Below are positions 1 through 9,367 of a stretch of 64,000 nt of DNA, in pieces. A program made the position numbers and the translations under genes. The notes under the pieces were generated by a model. It saw only the letters and a list, made by a program, of their open reading frames with translations. It was not told where the DNA came from and searched no databases. Position 1 is the stretch's first letter. Every line of letters begins with the position of its first letter. Origin of the DNA: Tenacibaculum aquimarinum (GTDB taxonomy: Bacteria; Bacteroidota; Bacteroidia; Flavobacteriales; Flavobacteriaceae); NCBI RefSeq assembly GCF_022478115.1, contig NZ_JAKGSC010000006.1, forward strand, positions 1 to 64,000, in the 5' to 3' direction.

Positions 1-1407
1 GCAACAGAGACGTTTACAATCAACGGAACAGCAGATAATGCAAATCCAAGTGAAACAGGAGTTGTAACAATCTTAGACGATCCAACAGATGTACCAACGA
101 TTGAGTTAGGCGATGTAACTGTAACAGAAGGGACTGATCCAGTAGCAGTAATTCCAGTAACATTAAGTAATCCAAGTGATGAAGATGTTGTTGTAGAAGT
201 AACTGTAACATCAGGAACAGCCGGCACGGATGATTATGTTGAGACAGTAGTATCAGTAACGATACCAGCAGGAGAGACTGAGGGTGAAGTTGTAATAACT
301 ATTGTAAATGATAATATTGATGAAGCAACAGAGACGTTTACAATCAACGGAACAGCAGATAATGCAAATCCAAGTGAAACAGGAGTTGTAACAATCTTAG
401 ATGATCCAACGGATGTACCAACTGTAACAATTGGAGATGTAACGGTAACTGAAGGAACTGATGCAACAGCAGATGTACCAGTAACGTTAAGTAATCCAAG
501 TGATGAAGATGTTGTAATAACAATAACTACATCAACAGGAACAGCAGGAACAGACGATTTTGTTGAAACAACAGTAGTTGTAACAATACCAGCAGGAGAA
601 ACTATGGTTGTTGTGTCAGTACCAATTTTAGATGATACATTGAATGAAGAGACAGAAACATTTGTTGTAAATGGAGATGTAACTTCAGGAAACACAACTA
701 ATGTAGATCCACAAGGAATGGTTACTATAATTAATAACCCAGTTGAAGTTAATTTAGAAGTTGAAAAAACTGTAGATAATCTTTCACCAATGCCTAATGG
801 TACTACTGAAGTGATGTTTACAATTACACTTACAAATCATAGTAATTTTGATGCAACTAATGTAGTTGTAAGTGAAGAATTACAATCTGGATTTACATAT
901 GTATCTGATGTTGCAGAGTTAGGTGATTATGATCATGTAAATGGTGAATGGACAGTAGGTACAGTACCTGCTAATTCAACAGTAACGTTATTAATAACTG
1001 TAATTGTAAATGATAATGCTAGTGGTGATTTAGATTACTCTAATACTGTTGAAATTCAAAGTTCTGATCAATTGGATACTGAAGTTTCTGACAATGACTT
1101 TACCGTAACATTAACTCCAATTTGTTTAACTGTTTATAATGTATTCAGTCCAAACGGAGATGGTACTAATGATTATTTCAGAATCGATTGTATTGAAAAC
1201 TATCCTGGAGCTACAATAAGTATCTTTAACAGATGGGGTAATACAGTTTATACAGCAACTGATTATAAGAACGATTGGGATGGAACTTCAAATGGAAGAG
1301 CTACAATTAGTGCGGGAGAGAAGTTGCCAACAGGAACATATTACTATGTAATTGATCTTAAAAATGGTAGTCCAGTAATTAAGAGCTGGTTACAAATAGT
1401 ACATTAA
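1..1407 (+). CDS. Type IX-secreted repeat adhesin, C-terminal part (5' end outside window)
   Basis: The frame is open from the first base, so only the last 468 residues are visible. Calx-beta-like repeats of about 108 residues fill residues 1-245 (recurring TVTEGTD, VTLSNPSDEDV, TIPAGET, EETETF). A DUF11-type domain (EVEKTVDNLSP, then FTITLTNHSN) covers about 250-365. A gliding-motility-associated C-terminal domain follows from about 380 to the end (NVFSPNGDGTNDYF, IFNRWGNTVY, LPTGTYYYVIDL), the type B sorting signal of the type IX secretion system. The protein is therefore expected to be exported and held at or released from the cell surface, as for SprB-like gliding adhesins. A SprF-like gene follows after 33 bases, which fits a cargo/partner pair. 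The repeats are nearly identical at DNA level. The specific ligand is unknown. Confidence 0.9.
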   Translation, partial: ATETFTINGTADNANPSETGVVTILDDPTDVPTIELGDVTVTEGTDPVAVIPVTLSNPSDEDVVVEVTVTSGTAGTDDYVETVVSVTIPAGETEGEVVITIVNDNIDEATETFTINGTADNANPSETGVVTILDDPTDVPTVTIGDVTVTEGTDATADVPVTLSNPSDEDVVITITTSTGTAGTDDFVETTVVVTIPAGETMVVVSVPILDDTLNEETETFVVNGDVTSGNTTNVDPQGMVTIINNPVEVNLEVEKTVDNLSPMPNGTTEVMFTITLTNHSNFDATNVVVSEELQSGFTYVSDVAELGDYDHVNGEWTVGTVPANSTVTLLITVIVNDNASGDLDYSNTVEIQSSDQLDTEVSDNDFTVTLTPICLTVYNVFSPNGDGTNDYFRIDCIENYPGATISIFNRWGNTVYTATDYKNDWDGTSNGRATISAGEKLPTGTYYYVIDLKNGSPVIKSWLQIVH

Positions 1408-1440
1408 TAAATATAAAACCAATACAAAACTTTATATAAG

Positions 1441-2352
1441 ATGCGTAATTTTTTAAAACTATCACTGTTACTACTATTCATATCAGTAGAAGGATTTTCA
1501 CAACAAGATCCACAGTTTACACAGTATATGTATAATACAATGAGCGTGAATCCTGCCTATGCAGGATCTCGCGGTCATACAACAATAACCGCTTTGGGAA
1601 GAACTCAATGGGTTGGTTTTGATGGAGCACCAGATACTCAAACATTAAGTTATGATACACCTTTAGGCTATTCTGGAGTTGGATTAGGAATTAACTTAGT
1701 AAATGATAAATTAGGACCATCTCATGAGACTTATTTAGATGCTAATATATCTTATACTATTCGTACTGGAAATGAAGGGAATTTAGCTTTAGGTCTAAAA
1801 ATAGGAGGCCGTTTGTTAAATGTAGATTGGAGTAGAGGAACTTTTCAGAGTCCAGAGCCAAGATTTAACACCAATATAAACAACAAGTTTTTACCAACAT
1901 TAGGAGCTGGAGTTTATTACCACAAACCAAAGTGGTATGTAGGATTAGCGGTACCAAACTTTATAAGAACAGATCATTACGATGATAATATAGAAAGTGT
2001 AGCTGTAGAGCGTTTGCACTTTTTCTTAATAACAGGTTATGTTTTTGATTTAAATGAAAGCATTAAGTTTAAACCAGCCGCATTATTAAAAGGAGTACAA
2101 GGTGCACCATTATCATTAGATATTTCAGCAAACTTTTTGTTTAATGAAAAGTTTAGAGCAGGATTAGCTTGGAGATGGGACGATTCAATAAGTGCATTAT
2201 TAGGCTTTCAAGTAAGTGATGGATTAAACATTGGTTATGCCTATGATTTAACAACATCAAACTACAGTAATTATAACTCAGGAACTCATGAGGTAATGTT
2301 ACGTTATGAGATATTTAGAGAAGGACCAGTTAAATCACCAAGATTCTTTTAA
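1441..2352 (+). CDS. PorP/SprF family type IX secretion outer-membrane protein
   Basis: 303 residues with a signal peptide (about residues 1-21, ending GFSQ) followed by the family hallmark QYMYNTMSVNPAYAGSRG. The rest is rich in glycine and aromatic residues in alternating patterns, as in an outer-membrane beta barrel. PorP/SprF proteins work with the type IX secretion system. SprF is needed to export or attach the adhesin SprB, and cargo carrying type B C-terminal domains typically has such a gene next to it. Its place directly after the adhesin and 10 bases before the OmpA-family gene suggests one transcript of three genes. SprF-like is more likely than the core PorP because of this context. 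Confidence 0.9.
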   Translation: MRNFLKLSLLLLFISVEGFSQQDPQFTQYMYNTMSVNPAYAGSRGHTTITALGRTQWVGFDGAPDTQTLSYDTPLGYSGVGLGINLVNDKLGPSHETYLDANISYTIRTGNEGNLALGLKIGGRLLNVDWSRGTFQSPEPRFNTNINNKFLPTLGAGVYYHKPKWYVGLAVPNFIRTDHYDDNIESVAVERLHFFLITGYVFDLNESIKFKPAALLKGVQGAPLSLDISANFLFNEKFRAGLAWRWDDSISALLGFQVSDGLNIGYAYDLTTSNYSNYNSGTHEVMLRYEIFREGPVKSPRFF

Positions 2353-2362
2353 CCCTTATTTT

Positions 2363-4390
2363 ATGAAAACAAAACTATTATATATATTAATGTTAGCCTT
2401 TACAGTTCAGAGTTTTGGACAACGTAAATATGCTGCTGATCAATATTTTAAAGAATACGCTTATACTAAATCTGCAGATTTATATAAAGAAATTTTTATG
2501 AAAGGAGATAGTTCTAAATTAGTTTTAGAGCGTTTAGGAGATTCTTATTATTACAATACTCAAGCATTAGAATCAGAGTTATGGTATAGTAAGTTAATTA
2601 ATAATTATGGATCTGAAGTTTTACCAGAATATTATTTTCGTTATGCACAAGCATTAAAAAGTAATGGTAATTATGAAAAGTCTGATGAAATTATGAAAAA
2701 ATTTCGCAGTCTTAATTCTGATGATACAAGAAGTGAAGATTTAGCATCAACACCAGATTATGTGTCTGCTTATAGTGATAATAATGAAGAGTTAATTAAC
2801 ATACATAATGTATCTATTAATACGCAGTATTCAGATTTCGGTGGATTTATAGATAATGAAGAGTTTTATTTTGCATCTTCTTCACCAAAAGCTTCTTCTA
2901 GAAATAGATTGTATAAATGGAATAGTCAACCTTTTTTAGATATTTATAAAGCTAGTATTGACGTTCAAGAATTAGAAGATATTACTAAGGAATCAGTTTT
3001 AGAGTTATCTGATAAAGATATTCTTAATGATAACATTAATACACGTTACCATGAAGCAAATGCAATTTTCACTAAAGATTCTCAAACAATGTATTTCACT
3101 AGAGATAATTATGATGGTAGACGTCGTGGAAAAGATAAAAACCGTGAAACTCATTTAAAACTTTATAAATCTACTTTAAAAAATGGTAAATGGTCTAATG
3201 TAGAAGAGTTACCTTTTAATAGTGAAAATTATTCTATTGGCCACCCAGCATTAAGTGTAGATGAAAAAACATTGTATTTTGTTTCTGATATGCCAGGAGG
3301 AATAGGGGCAACCGATATTTATAGTGTTTCTGTTGATGGAGAAAATTACGGAGAACCTACAAACCTAGGAAAAGGAATTAATACAGAAGGAAGAGAAATG
3401 TTTCCTTTTATTAGTGAAGATAATGTCTTCTATTTTTCATCAGATGGGCATTTAGGTTTAGGAGCGTTAGATATTTTTGAAAGTAAAATTGTTGATAATT
3501 CTTTTTCTAAAGTAAAAAATATAGAAGCCCCGTTTAATAGTAAAATGGATGATTTTGCTTTTATTATAAATAAAGAAAAAAATAAAGGTTTTTTCTCTTC
3601 AAATAGAGAAGGAGGTAAAGGAGACGATGATATTTATAGTTTTATTATTTCACCTAAACCAATAAAACCTTGTATGCAGAGTCTTAATGGTATAGTAACA
3701 GAAACTATAACAGGTAATATATTACCATTTGCAACCGTAAAACTTATAGATACTGTAGGTAAAGTTATTGCAACTAAACAGTCTGATGCACAAGGAGCTT
3801 ATAGTTTTACTCAAATCCCATGTGAATCTGCTTATACCGTATTAGGTGAAAAGAAAAACTATAAGTCTGATAGAAACTCTGTTACCGGAACAAAAGAAGA
3901 TGGTAAGGTCTTAAAAGCTGATTTAAGTTTAGAAGCATTGATTATTGGAAACGAGATAGTAATTAACCCTATTTTCTTTGATTTTGATAAGTTTGATATA
4001 AGAGATGAAGCTGCCTATGAATTAGAAAAAATTGTATCTGTTTTAAAGAATAATCCTGATATGATTATTAAGATTGAATCTCATACAGATAGTAGAGCTA
4101 CAAAAGCTTATAATAGAAGATTATCAACAAATAGAGCAAAATCTACTAGAGATTATATTATTTCAAGAGGTATTGCTTCTAATAGAATAGAAAGTGCTAT
4201 TGGTTACGGTGAAAGTCAATTATTAAATGATTGTGATGATGCAAACATTAATAAATGTTCTGAAGCAGAACATCAAAGAAACCGTAGATCTAAGTTTATA
4301 ATTGTTAGTGGAAACACAAATAATGTAAAAGTAAATGATCCAAATGCGGTTCCTTTAAAGAAGGTTGATCCAAAACCAGGAAGATATTAA
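2363..4390 (+). CDS. OmpA family protein with TPR, WD40-like (PD40) and OmpA peptidoglycan-binding domains
   Basis: 675 residues if it starts at 2363, where MKTKLLYILMLAFTVQSFGQ gives a clean signal peptide. A longer frame from 2306 overlaps the previous gene and lacks one. Order of domains: TPR-like helices (about 20-110), PD40 beta-propeller repeats (about 230-430, for example TLYFVSDMPGGIGATDIY), a carboxypeptidase-regulatory-like beta sandwich (about 440-525), and an OmpA C-terminal domain (about 530-650, FFDFDKFDIR, SHTDSRATKAYNRRLSTNRA). The protein should sit in the outer membrane or periplasm and bind peptidoglycan. This architecture is common beside PorP/SprF genes in Bacteroidetes, and it probably anchors or supports the secretion of the upstream adhesin (inference). 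A terminator hairpin follows. Confidence 0.9.
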   Translation: MKTKLLYILMLAFTVQSFGQRKYAADQYFKEYAYTKSADLYKEIFMKGDSSKLVLERLGDSYYYNTQALESELWYSKLINNYGSEVLPEYYFRYAQALKSNGNYEKSDEIMKKFRSLNSDDTRSEDLASTPDYVSAYSDNNEELINIHNVSINTQYSDFGGFIDNEEFYFASSSPKASSRNRLYKWNSQPFLDIYKASIDVQELEDITKESVLELSDKDILNDNINTRYHEANAIFTKDSQTMYFTRDNYDGRRRGKDKNRETHLKLYKSTLKNGKWSNVEELPFNSENYSIGHPALSVDEKTLYFVSDMPGGIGATDIYSVSVDGENYGEPTNLGKGINTEGREMFPFISEDNVFYFSSDGHLGLGALDIFESKIVDNSFSKVKNIEAPFNSKMDDFAFIINKEKNKGFFSSNREGGKGDDDIYSFIISPKPIKPCMQSLNGIVTETITGNILPFATVKLIDTVGKVIATKQSDAQGAYSFTQIPCESAYTVLGEKKNYKSDRNSVTGTKEDGKVLKADLSLEALIIGNEIVINPIFFDFDKFDIRDEAAYELEKIVSVLKNNPDMIIKIESHTDSRATKAYNRRLSTNRAKSTRDYIISRGIASNRIESAIGYGESQLLNDCDDANINKCSEAEHQRNRRSKFIIVSGNTNNVKVNDPNAVPLKKVDPKPGRY

Positions 4391-4437
4391 ATACAATTTG
4401 AGTGAAATAATTCCCTCCTATTTTTTCACTTATATAA

Positions 4438-4464
4438 CTCCAACAGAAATGTTGGAGTTTTTTT
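4438..4464 (+). terminator. Rho-independent terminator after the OmpA-family gene
   Basis: Perfect 8-bp stem CTCCAACA / TGTTGGAG with a GAAA loop, followed by seven T. It ends the adhesin/sprF/ompA transcript. Confidence 0.85.
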
Positions 4465-4481
4465 ATTTTTAAAGAGCAAAG

Positions 4482-4526
4482 AAAAGCCTGACAAAAATAA
4501 CTTCTATTTTTATCAGGCTTTTTTAA
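4482..4526 (-). terminator. Terminator of folD (bidirectional hairpin)
   Basis: Long stem AAAAGCCTGA plus CAAAAATA paired with TATTTTT plus TCAGGCTTTT around a short loop. On the minus strand it lies just after the folD stop and is followed by T residues. It may also back up the terminator of the convergent gene. Confidence 0.75.
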
Positions 4527-4544
4527 TTTGATTATTGTAAAATA

Positions 4545-5420
4545 TTAAAACTTTCTACTACATGCTAATAATGTATTCTTAAGTAACATTGCAATTGTCA
4601 TTGGACCAACACCACCTGGAACAGGTGTAATAAAGGCAGCTTTCTTAGAAACACCTTCAAAATCGACATCTCCAACTAATCTAAAACCGCTTTTTTTATT
4701 AGAGTCAGCTACTCGAGTAATACCTACATCAATTACTGTTACATCATCTTTTACCATATCCGATTTTAAGAATTCAGGAATACCAAGAGCAGCAACTATA
4801 ATATCAGCTGTTTTTGTAATTTCAGCTAAATCTTTAGTTCTACTATGGCAAAGTGTAACTGTAGCATTACCAACTTTACGTTTTTGAGATAACAAAATAC
4901 TCATTGGGCTTCCAACAATATGACTTCTTCCTAATACAACTACGCTTTTTCCAGAAGTTTCTACATTATAACGATCTAATAACTCTAAGATACCGAAAGG
5001 AGTTGCTGAGATGAAAGTTGGTAAGTTTAAGGCCATTTTTCCAACATTAGTTGGATGAAATCCGTCAACATCTTTATCTGGATTAATAGCCATTAAAATC
5101 TTCTGTTCATTAATATGTTTTGGTAATGGTAACTGAACTATAAACCCATCAATATCTTTATCAATATTTAAAATGTTTATCTCATTTAATAAATCATCTT
5201 CAGAAGTATTTTCAGGTAATCTTATTAAAGTAGATTCAAATCCTACTCTTTCACATGCTTTTACTTTTGCATTTACATAAGTTAAGCTTGCTCCATCATT
5301 ACCAACTATAACAGCTGCAAGATGTGGTGTTTTTTGTTCTCTTCTTTTTAATTCAGAAACTTCTAAAGCAATCTCTTCTTTAATATCTGCTGAAGTTTTT
5401 TTACCGTCTAATAATGTCAT
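4545..5420 (-). CDS. folD: Bifunctional methylenetetrahydrofolate dehydrogenase / methenyltetrahydrofolate cyclohydrolase
   Basis: 291 residues, the usual FolD length. It interconverts 5,10-methylene-THF and 10-formyl-THF with NADP in the cytoplasm, feeding purine and formyl-methionine synthesis. Visible motifs are [14 protein letters not shown] (the catalytic Lys region), [12 protein letters not shown], the nucleotide-binding [14 protein letters not shown] and the C-terminal [16 protein letters not shown]. It lies downstream of ffh on the same strand but a terminator-like hairpin separates them, so it probably has its own promoter. No missing residues were noticed. Confidence 0.97.
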   Translation of the reverse strand: MTLLDGKKTSADIKEEIALEVSELKRREQKTPHLAAVIVGNDGASLTYVNAKVKACERVGFESTLIRLPENTSEDDLLNEINILNIDKDIDGFIVQLPLPKHINEQKILMAINPDKDVDGFHPTNVGKMALNLPTFISATPFGILELLDRYNVETSGKSVVVLGRSHIVGSPMSILLSQKRKVGNATVTLCHSRTKDLAEITKTADIIVAALGIPEFLKSDMVKDDVTVIDVGITRVADSNKKSGFRLVGDVDFEGVSKKAAFITPVPGGVGPMTIAMLLKNTLLACSRKF

Positions 5421-5447
5421 TTTTTAATATTGTTATGTTTATAAAAC

Positions 5448-5476
5448 AAAAAAGAAGCCGTAGCTTCTCTTTTTTA
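5448..5476 (-). terminator. Terminator between ffh and folD
   Basis: Stem AGAAGC / GCTTCT with loop CGTA, flanked by A and T runs. On the minus strand it directly follows the ffh stop codon and runs into T residues. Confidence 0.7.
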
Positions 5477-6802
5477 TTTCATTCCTTGCATCATTTGCAT
5501 CATTTTCTTTCCGCCGCCGCCTTGCATCATTTTCATCATTTTACTCATTTGAGTAAACTGTTTCATTAGTTGATTAACTTCTTGTACACTTGTACCAGAA
5601 CCTTTTGCAATTCTCTTTTTTCTACTTGCATTTATGGTAGTTGGCTCGCTTCTTTCTTTTGGAGTCATTGAATGTATTATTGCTTCAATACCTTTAAAAG
5701 CATCATCATCAATATCTACATCTTTCATTGCTTTTCCAGCTCCAGGAATCATTCCAACAAGATCTTTCATAGACCCCATTTTTTTAATTTGTTGAATTTG
5801 TTTTAAGAAATCATCAAAACCAAACTGATTTTTAGCAATTTTCTTTTGAAGTTTTCTAGCTTCTTCTTCATCAAATTGATCTTGGGCACGTTCAACAAGA
5901 GAAATAACATCTCCCATTCCCAAAATTCTTTCTGCCATACGATCTGGATGAAAAACATCAATTGCTTCCATTTTTTCTCCAGTACCAATAAATTTTATTG
6001 GTTTATCTACCACAGATTTTATTGTTAATGCTGCTCCACCACGAGTATCACCATCTAATTTGGTTAATACAACCCCATCAAAATTTAATAAATCATTAAA
6101 TGCTTTTGCAGTGTTTACAGCATCTTGACCTGTCATAGAATCTACAACAAATAAAGTTTCTTGCGGGTTTACAGCTTTATGAATATTAGAAATCTCAGTC
6201 ATTAAAGCTTCATCTACAGCTAAACGACCTGCGGTATCTATAATTACTACATTTTTGCTATTTGCTTTTGCATGAGCAATAGCATTTTTAGAAATTTCTA
6301 CAGGATCGTTGTTACCAACTTCTGCATAAACATCTACACCAATTTGTTCTCCAACAACTTGTAATTGATTAATTGCGGCTGGTCTATATACATCACAACC
6401 AACTAATAAAACTTGTTTTGCTTTTTTAGTCTTTAAATAGTTTGCTAATTTTCCTGAAAAAGTTGTTTTACCAGAACCTTGTAAACCAGACATTAATATT
6501 ACAGTTGGCGAACCACCTAAATTAATACCAACAGTATCTCCACCCATTAATAAAGTAAGTTCGTCTTTTACCAACTTTACCATTAATTGTCCTGGGTTTA
6601 ATGTAGTTAATACATCTTGGCCTAAGGCTTGAGTTTGTACTTTTTTAGTGAATTCTTTGGCAATTTTAAAGTTAACATCGGCATCTAAAAGTGCTCTACG
6701 AACTTCTTTTAAAGTTTCTGCAACGTTTACTTCTGTAATTTTACCGTGCCCTTTAAGGGTGTGTAAGGCTTTATCTAACTTTTCGCTTAAATTATTAAAC
6801 AT
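5474..6802 (-). CDS. ffh: Signal recognition particle protein Ffh
   Basis: 442 residues: N domain (about 1-85), GTPase G domain with P-loop GLQGSGKTT, DVYRPAAINQL, DTAGRL and TKLDGDTRGG, and a methionine-rich M domain ending MMQGGGGKKMMQMMQGMK, which binds 4.5S RNA and signal peptides. Ffh targets nascent inner-membrane and secreted proteins to FtsY, whose gene is also in this window at 55.7 kb. Its upstream region has a TATATTTG -7 box and a 14-bp palindrome. Length and motifs are normal. Confidence 0.98.
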   Translation of the reverse strand: MFNNLSEKLDKALHTLKGHGKITEVNVAETLKEVRRALLDADVNFKIAKEFTKKVQTQALGQDVLTTLNPGQLMVKLVKDELTLLMGGDTVGINLGGSPTVILMSGLQGSGKTTFSGKLANYLKTKKAKQVLLVGCDVYRPAAINQLQVVGEQIGVDVYAEVGNNDPVEISKNAIAHAKANSKNVVIIDTAGRLAVDEALMTEISNIHKAVNPQETLFVVDSMTGQDAVNTAKAFNDLLNFDGVVLTKLDGDTRGGAALTIKSVVDKPIKFIGTGEKMEAIDVFHPDRMAERILGMGDVISLVERAQDQFDEEEARKLQKKIAKNQFGFDDFLKQIQQIKKMGSMKDLVGMIPGAGKAMKDVDIDDDAFKGIEAIIHSMTPKERSEPTTINASRKKRIAKGSGTSVQEVNQLMKQFTQMSKMMKMMQGGGGKKMMQMMQGMK

Positions 6803-6827
6803 AAACTTGTGTTCTTTTTTGGAAACA

Positions 6828-6835
6828 CAAATATA
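6828..6835 (-). promoter_or_regulatory. Bacteroidetes-type -7 box upstream of ffh
   Basis: TATATTTG on the minus strand matches the TAnnTTTG consensus, 26 bases from the ffh start codon. No clear -33 TTTG was found. A palindrome takes its place upstream. Confidence 0.5.
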
Positions 6836-6837
6836 CT

Positions 6838-6851
6838 ACTTAGTACTAAGT
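6838..6851. promoter_or_regulatory. 14-bp perfect palindrome upstream of the ffh -7 box
   Basis: ACTTAGTACTAAGT reads the same on both strands. It lies two bases upstream of the TATATTTG box, where an operator or activator site would sit. That it binds a regulator is inference. Confidence 0.35.
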
Positions 6852-6878
6852 TTTAAGAATGTAAGATGTAGTTTTTTG

Positions 6879-7304
6879 TTAATCTTCTTTAGAAATTAAG
6901 CTTATAAAAAAGTTTATAAGATGAACAAATACTGAAATTACTAATAAAAGGAGACTACAGAATAAAATTATATTAATAATATCGGTTTCATTTTCAGTTT
7001 TTACATTATCAATTTTAAGTATGTAAATAACAAATAACACTAATGAAAAGGCTTGTGATATTATATGAAGAATAGTTAACCATTTTTTTAGTCCTTTTTT
7101 TACCCAATTTAAAGCAAAATAATTTAAGCCCATTAAACTGAATAAAAAAGACATAACAAAAAATAAGTTCCAATAATTTACCGAAAAAAATCCACCATAA
7201 TAGGCTATATTCAAAGAATTGTTTTTGAAAACTAATGCTAAGATAATACTGATTGGAACTAATCCGAAGAAAAATAAATGTGGTTTTTCTACTATTTTTT
7301 TCAT
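6879..7304 (-). CDS. Small integral membrane protein of unknown function
   Basis: 141 residues with four predicted membrane helices (roughly LFFFGLVPISIILALVF; YWNLFFVMSFLFSLMGLNYF; LTILHIISQAFSLVLFVIYIL; IINIILFCSLLLLVISVFVHLI). The family is not recognised with certainty. The opening EKPHLFFFGLVPI faintly recalls the first helix of haem-copper oxidase-type proteins, but no haem ligands can be argued. The start codon directly abuts the stop codon of the DinB gene, so the two are cotranscribed and probably translationally coupled. Confidence 0.75.
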   Translation of the reverse strand: MKKIVEKPHLFFFGLVPISIILALVFKNNSLNIAYYGGFFSVNYWNLFFVMSFLFSLMGLNYFALNWVKKGLKKWLTILHIISQAFSLVLFVIYILKIDNVKTENETDIINIILFCSLLLLVISVFVHLINFFISLISKED

Positions 7305-7838
7305 CTATAAAGATGAATGTTTTTCTTCCAATATTGTAGCATGATGCTCCGTGTGGTAAGCAGTCCACATTATAATTTCTCGCAATGGCATTTTACCCAT
7401 TAATGGATGTGGAAGTATTAATGTATCTAAGTTTTTATCTTTTAATTTTTGAGTTTTGTATTGTAGTTTTTTATTCTGAATTTCTAAAGTAGAAAGTAAT
7501 TGATTGTATTTTTTTTCTGAAGGAGTTTTAACATTAATATTAAACGTTCTTGCTCTTTCTTGATTTACAATTAATTTATCTTGGTATTTTTTTACAACTT
7601 CATCATAAGTTCTAACCTCCCTGTTTGAAGTTCCAAATTTATATTTCAATAAAAATGAAGGAAAACTTAAAGCATTGTTTAGTTGTTGAATTGAGTTAAC
7701 TAGGTGTTCAATATGTTGTCCAGTTGTCCATTTTCCTTCAGGACCTTTTTTAAAAGTATCTTCAGGTTGTTCATTTAACCAATTAAAAAGTTGTTGGTGC
7801 TTATTCTCTAATAAATTTATAATAGATTCTTTTTTCAT
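7305..7838 (-). CDS. DinB family protein
   Basis: 177 residues forming the four-helix DinB/YfiT fold. The metal-binding histidines are visible in TTGQHIEHLV near residue 43 and in AYHTEHHATIL near the C-terminus (HxxxH). DinB-like enzymes are metal-dependent transferases or hydrolases, often using bacillithiol or other thiols, and most have no known substrate. It is immediately followed by the small membrane protein gene. The start at 7838 is the only sensible ATG. The specific role is unknown. Confidence 0.85.
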   Translation of the reverse strand: MKKESIINLLENKHQQLFNWLNEQPEDTFKKGPEGKWTTGQHIEHLVNSIQQLNNALSFPSFLLKYKFGTSNREVRTYDEVVKKYQDKLIVNQERARTFNINVKTPSEKKYNQLLSTLEIQNKKLQYKTQKLKDKNLDTLILPHPLMGKMPLREIIMWTAYHTEHHATILEEKHSSL

Positions 7839-7892
7839 ATAAATGAGTATTGGAAATCTAAAGATAGATAAATTTAATTAAGGTTATTTTTA

Positions 7893-8369
7893 TTACTTCG
7901 GAATAAAATTAAGTGCAACACCATTTATACAATGTCTTTTTCCAGTAGTTTTTTGCGGGCCATCATTAAATGAGTGCCCTAAATGTCCACCACAAGTATT
8001 ACATTTTAATTCAGTTCTTGCATAACCTAATTTATAATCTACATCTAATGCTACATTTCCTTTAACAGCTCTATCAAAAGATGGCCATCCAGAACCTGAA
8101 TCAAATTTATTTTGAGATTTATATAAAGGAGTATTACAAGCAGCACAATTATAAGTTCCATCTGTATAATTTTTATCCAATGAACTAGAAAATGCTCTTT
8201 CTGTACCAGCTTCTCTTAAAACATAATATTGCATTTTTGTTAAAGAGTTTTTCCATTCAGCATCAGTTTTAGTTATTTTATACTGAGTTTTTTTATCAGA
8301 TTTATTTTGTCCATTTAGCGTACAGTTTAAAAATAAACTAAGTGTAATTAATAGGATGCTATTTCTCAT
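7893..8369 (-). CDS. msrB: Peptide-methionine (R)-S-oxide reductase, lipoprotein form
   Basis: 158 residues. An N-terminal lipoprotein-like signal (LLITLSLFLNC, lipobox Cys near residue 16) is followed by the MsrB domain: SGSGWPSFDRAV, two zinc-binding CxxC pairs (CAAC and CNTC) and the catalytic Cys in RHCINGVALNFIPK. It repairs R-methionine sulfoxide in envelope proteins, with location inferred from the signal. The start overlaps the stop of the upstream hydrolase by 4 bases (ATGA), so the two genes are coupled. Confidence 0.95.
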   Translation of the reverse strand: MRNSILLITLSLFLNCTLNGQNKSDKKTQYKITKTDAEWKNSLTKMQYYVLREAGTERAFSSSLDKNYTDGTYNCAACNTPLYKSQNKFDSGSGWPSFDRAVKGNVALDVDYKLGYARTELKCNTCGGHLGHSFNDGPQKTTGKRHCINGVALNFIPK

Positions 8370-9244
8370 AAGTTGTTTTTTATAATAAAATTTACGGCAT
8401 AATTCATTGTTTCTTTATCACGTAAAATCTTGGTATGTCCAAGACCATTAGTAATAAGCAAAGAGCCTTTCTTTAAATTTTGACGAATATTATGTGCACA
8501 ACTTACAGGAACATCACCATCTTTACTATCATGAATAACTAATGTTGGTGCTAAAACTTTTTTAGCGGCATAGTTTGCTGAATAATCATTTAAATTTATA
8601 TTTAATTTCTTATTAAAGCTTTGTGTCATTTTTAAAGCAATAAGAGGTTTTAACTCTAAACTTTGTACAAAACGTTGTGTAATATTGGTAATTAAATCTG
8701 CTGCACCAATAGTAACCAAGGTTTTAAATATTTTTTTTTCGGCTTGGGTGTTAAGTATTGCCATTCCGCCAAAAGAATGACCTACTGCAGCTTCAAAAGG
8801 ACCAAACGTGTTATTAATTTCTTTAATTGTTTCTATATACTCAATCATATTTGTAGTTTTTCCAGTTGATTTTCCATGCGCAGGAGCATCAAAAGAAATA
8901 ACCATATAGCCTTTTTCTAATAATTTATCAGCAACCATAAATAATTGAGTACTTCTACCAGCCCAACCATGCGCTAGTAAAACCTTCTTTTTAGAATAAC
9001 CATAAGATAAAATATGAACTTCTTTTTGTATTGAGTTGATATAAATTTTCTTTTTTTGCGCGCTTTTTTCCATAGCCATTTCTCTTTTAGGAGTTTTATA
9101 GGTTATTGGAGTTGTAAATAGTTTTGAAACTAACCAGGTAGTTAATTTAGTGGAAATTAATTCTGAAATTTTTACAATTGTTTTTATTGTTTTTGGAATT
9201 TCAATACTTGGAGAAAAGGTGTTTGTATCTTTTAAAATACTCAT
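8366..9244 (-). CDS. Alpha/beta hydrolase
   Basis: 292 residues with the alpha/beta-hydrolase pattern: oxyanion region LLAHGWAGRSTQLF, nucleophile elbow VGHSFGGMAIL, an acid residue in VIHDSKDGDVPVS and a late histidine in NGLGHTKILRD. No signal peptide is evident, so it is probably cytoplasmic or membrane-associated. The substrate cannot be told from sequence. It is first in a two-gene unit with msrB (4-base overlap). Confidence 0.88.
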   Translation of the reverse strand: MSILKDTNTFSPSIEIPKTIKTIVKISELISTKLTTWLVSKLFTTPITYKTPKREMAMEKSAQKKKIYINSIQKEVHILSYGYSKKKVLLAHGWAGRSTQLFMVADKLLEKGYMVISFDAPAHGKSTGKTTNMIEYIETIKEINNTFGPFEAAVGHSFGGMAILNTQAEKKIFKTLVTIGAADLITNITQRFVQSLELKPLIALKMTQSFNKKLNINLNDYSANYAAKKVLAPTLVIHDSKDGDVPVSCAHNIRQNLKKGSLLITNGLGHTKILRDKETMNYAVNFIIKNNL

Positions 9245-9367
9245 TGATAAAAATTTTTCAGGTAAAAATAGAATTTGTAACTTTATAAATCGAATTTTAT
9301 GAGTGACTTTTTTAAAAAATATAGGTCATAATAATATAGATGTTCTAACAACTTAAAATCAAAATAA

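Noticed and set aside
234..695. Antisense open frame of 153 codons in the adhesin repeats
   Set aside because: Shadow of the repetitive, Val/Thr-rich coding strand; the plus frame is clearly the gene.
5803..6899. Several open frames inside or antisense to ffh
   Set aside because: Out-of-frame shadows of a gene with unmistakable SRP motifs.
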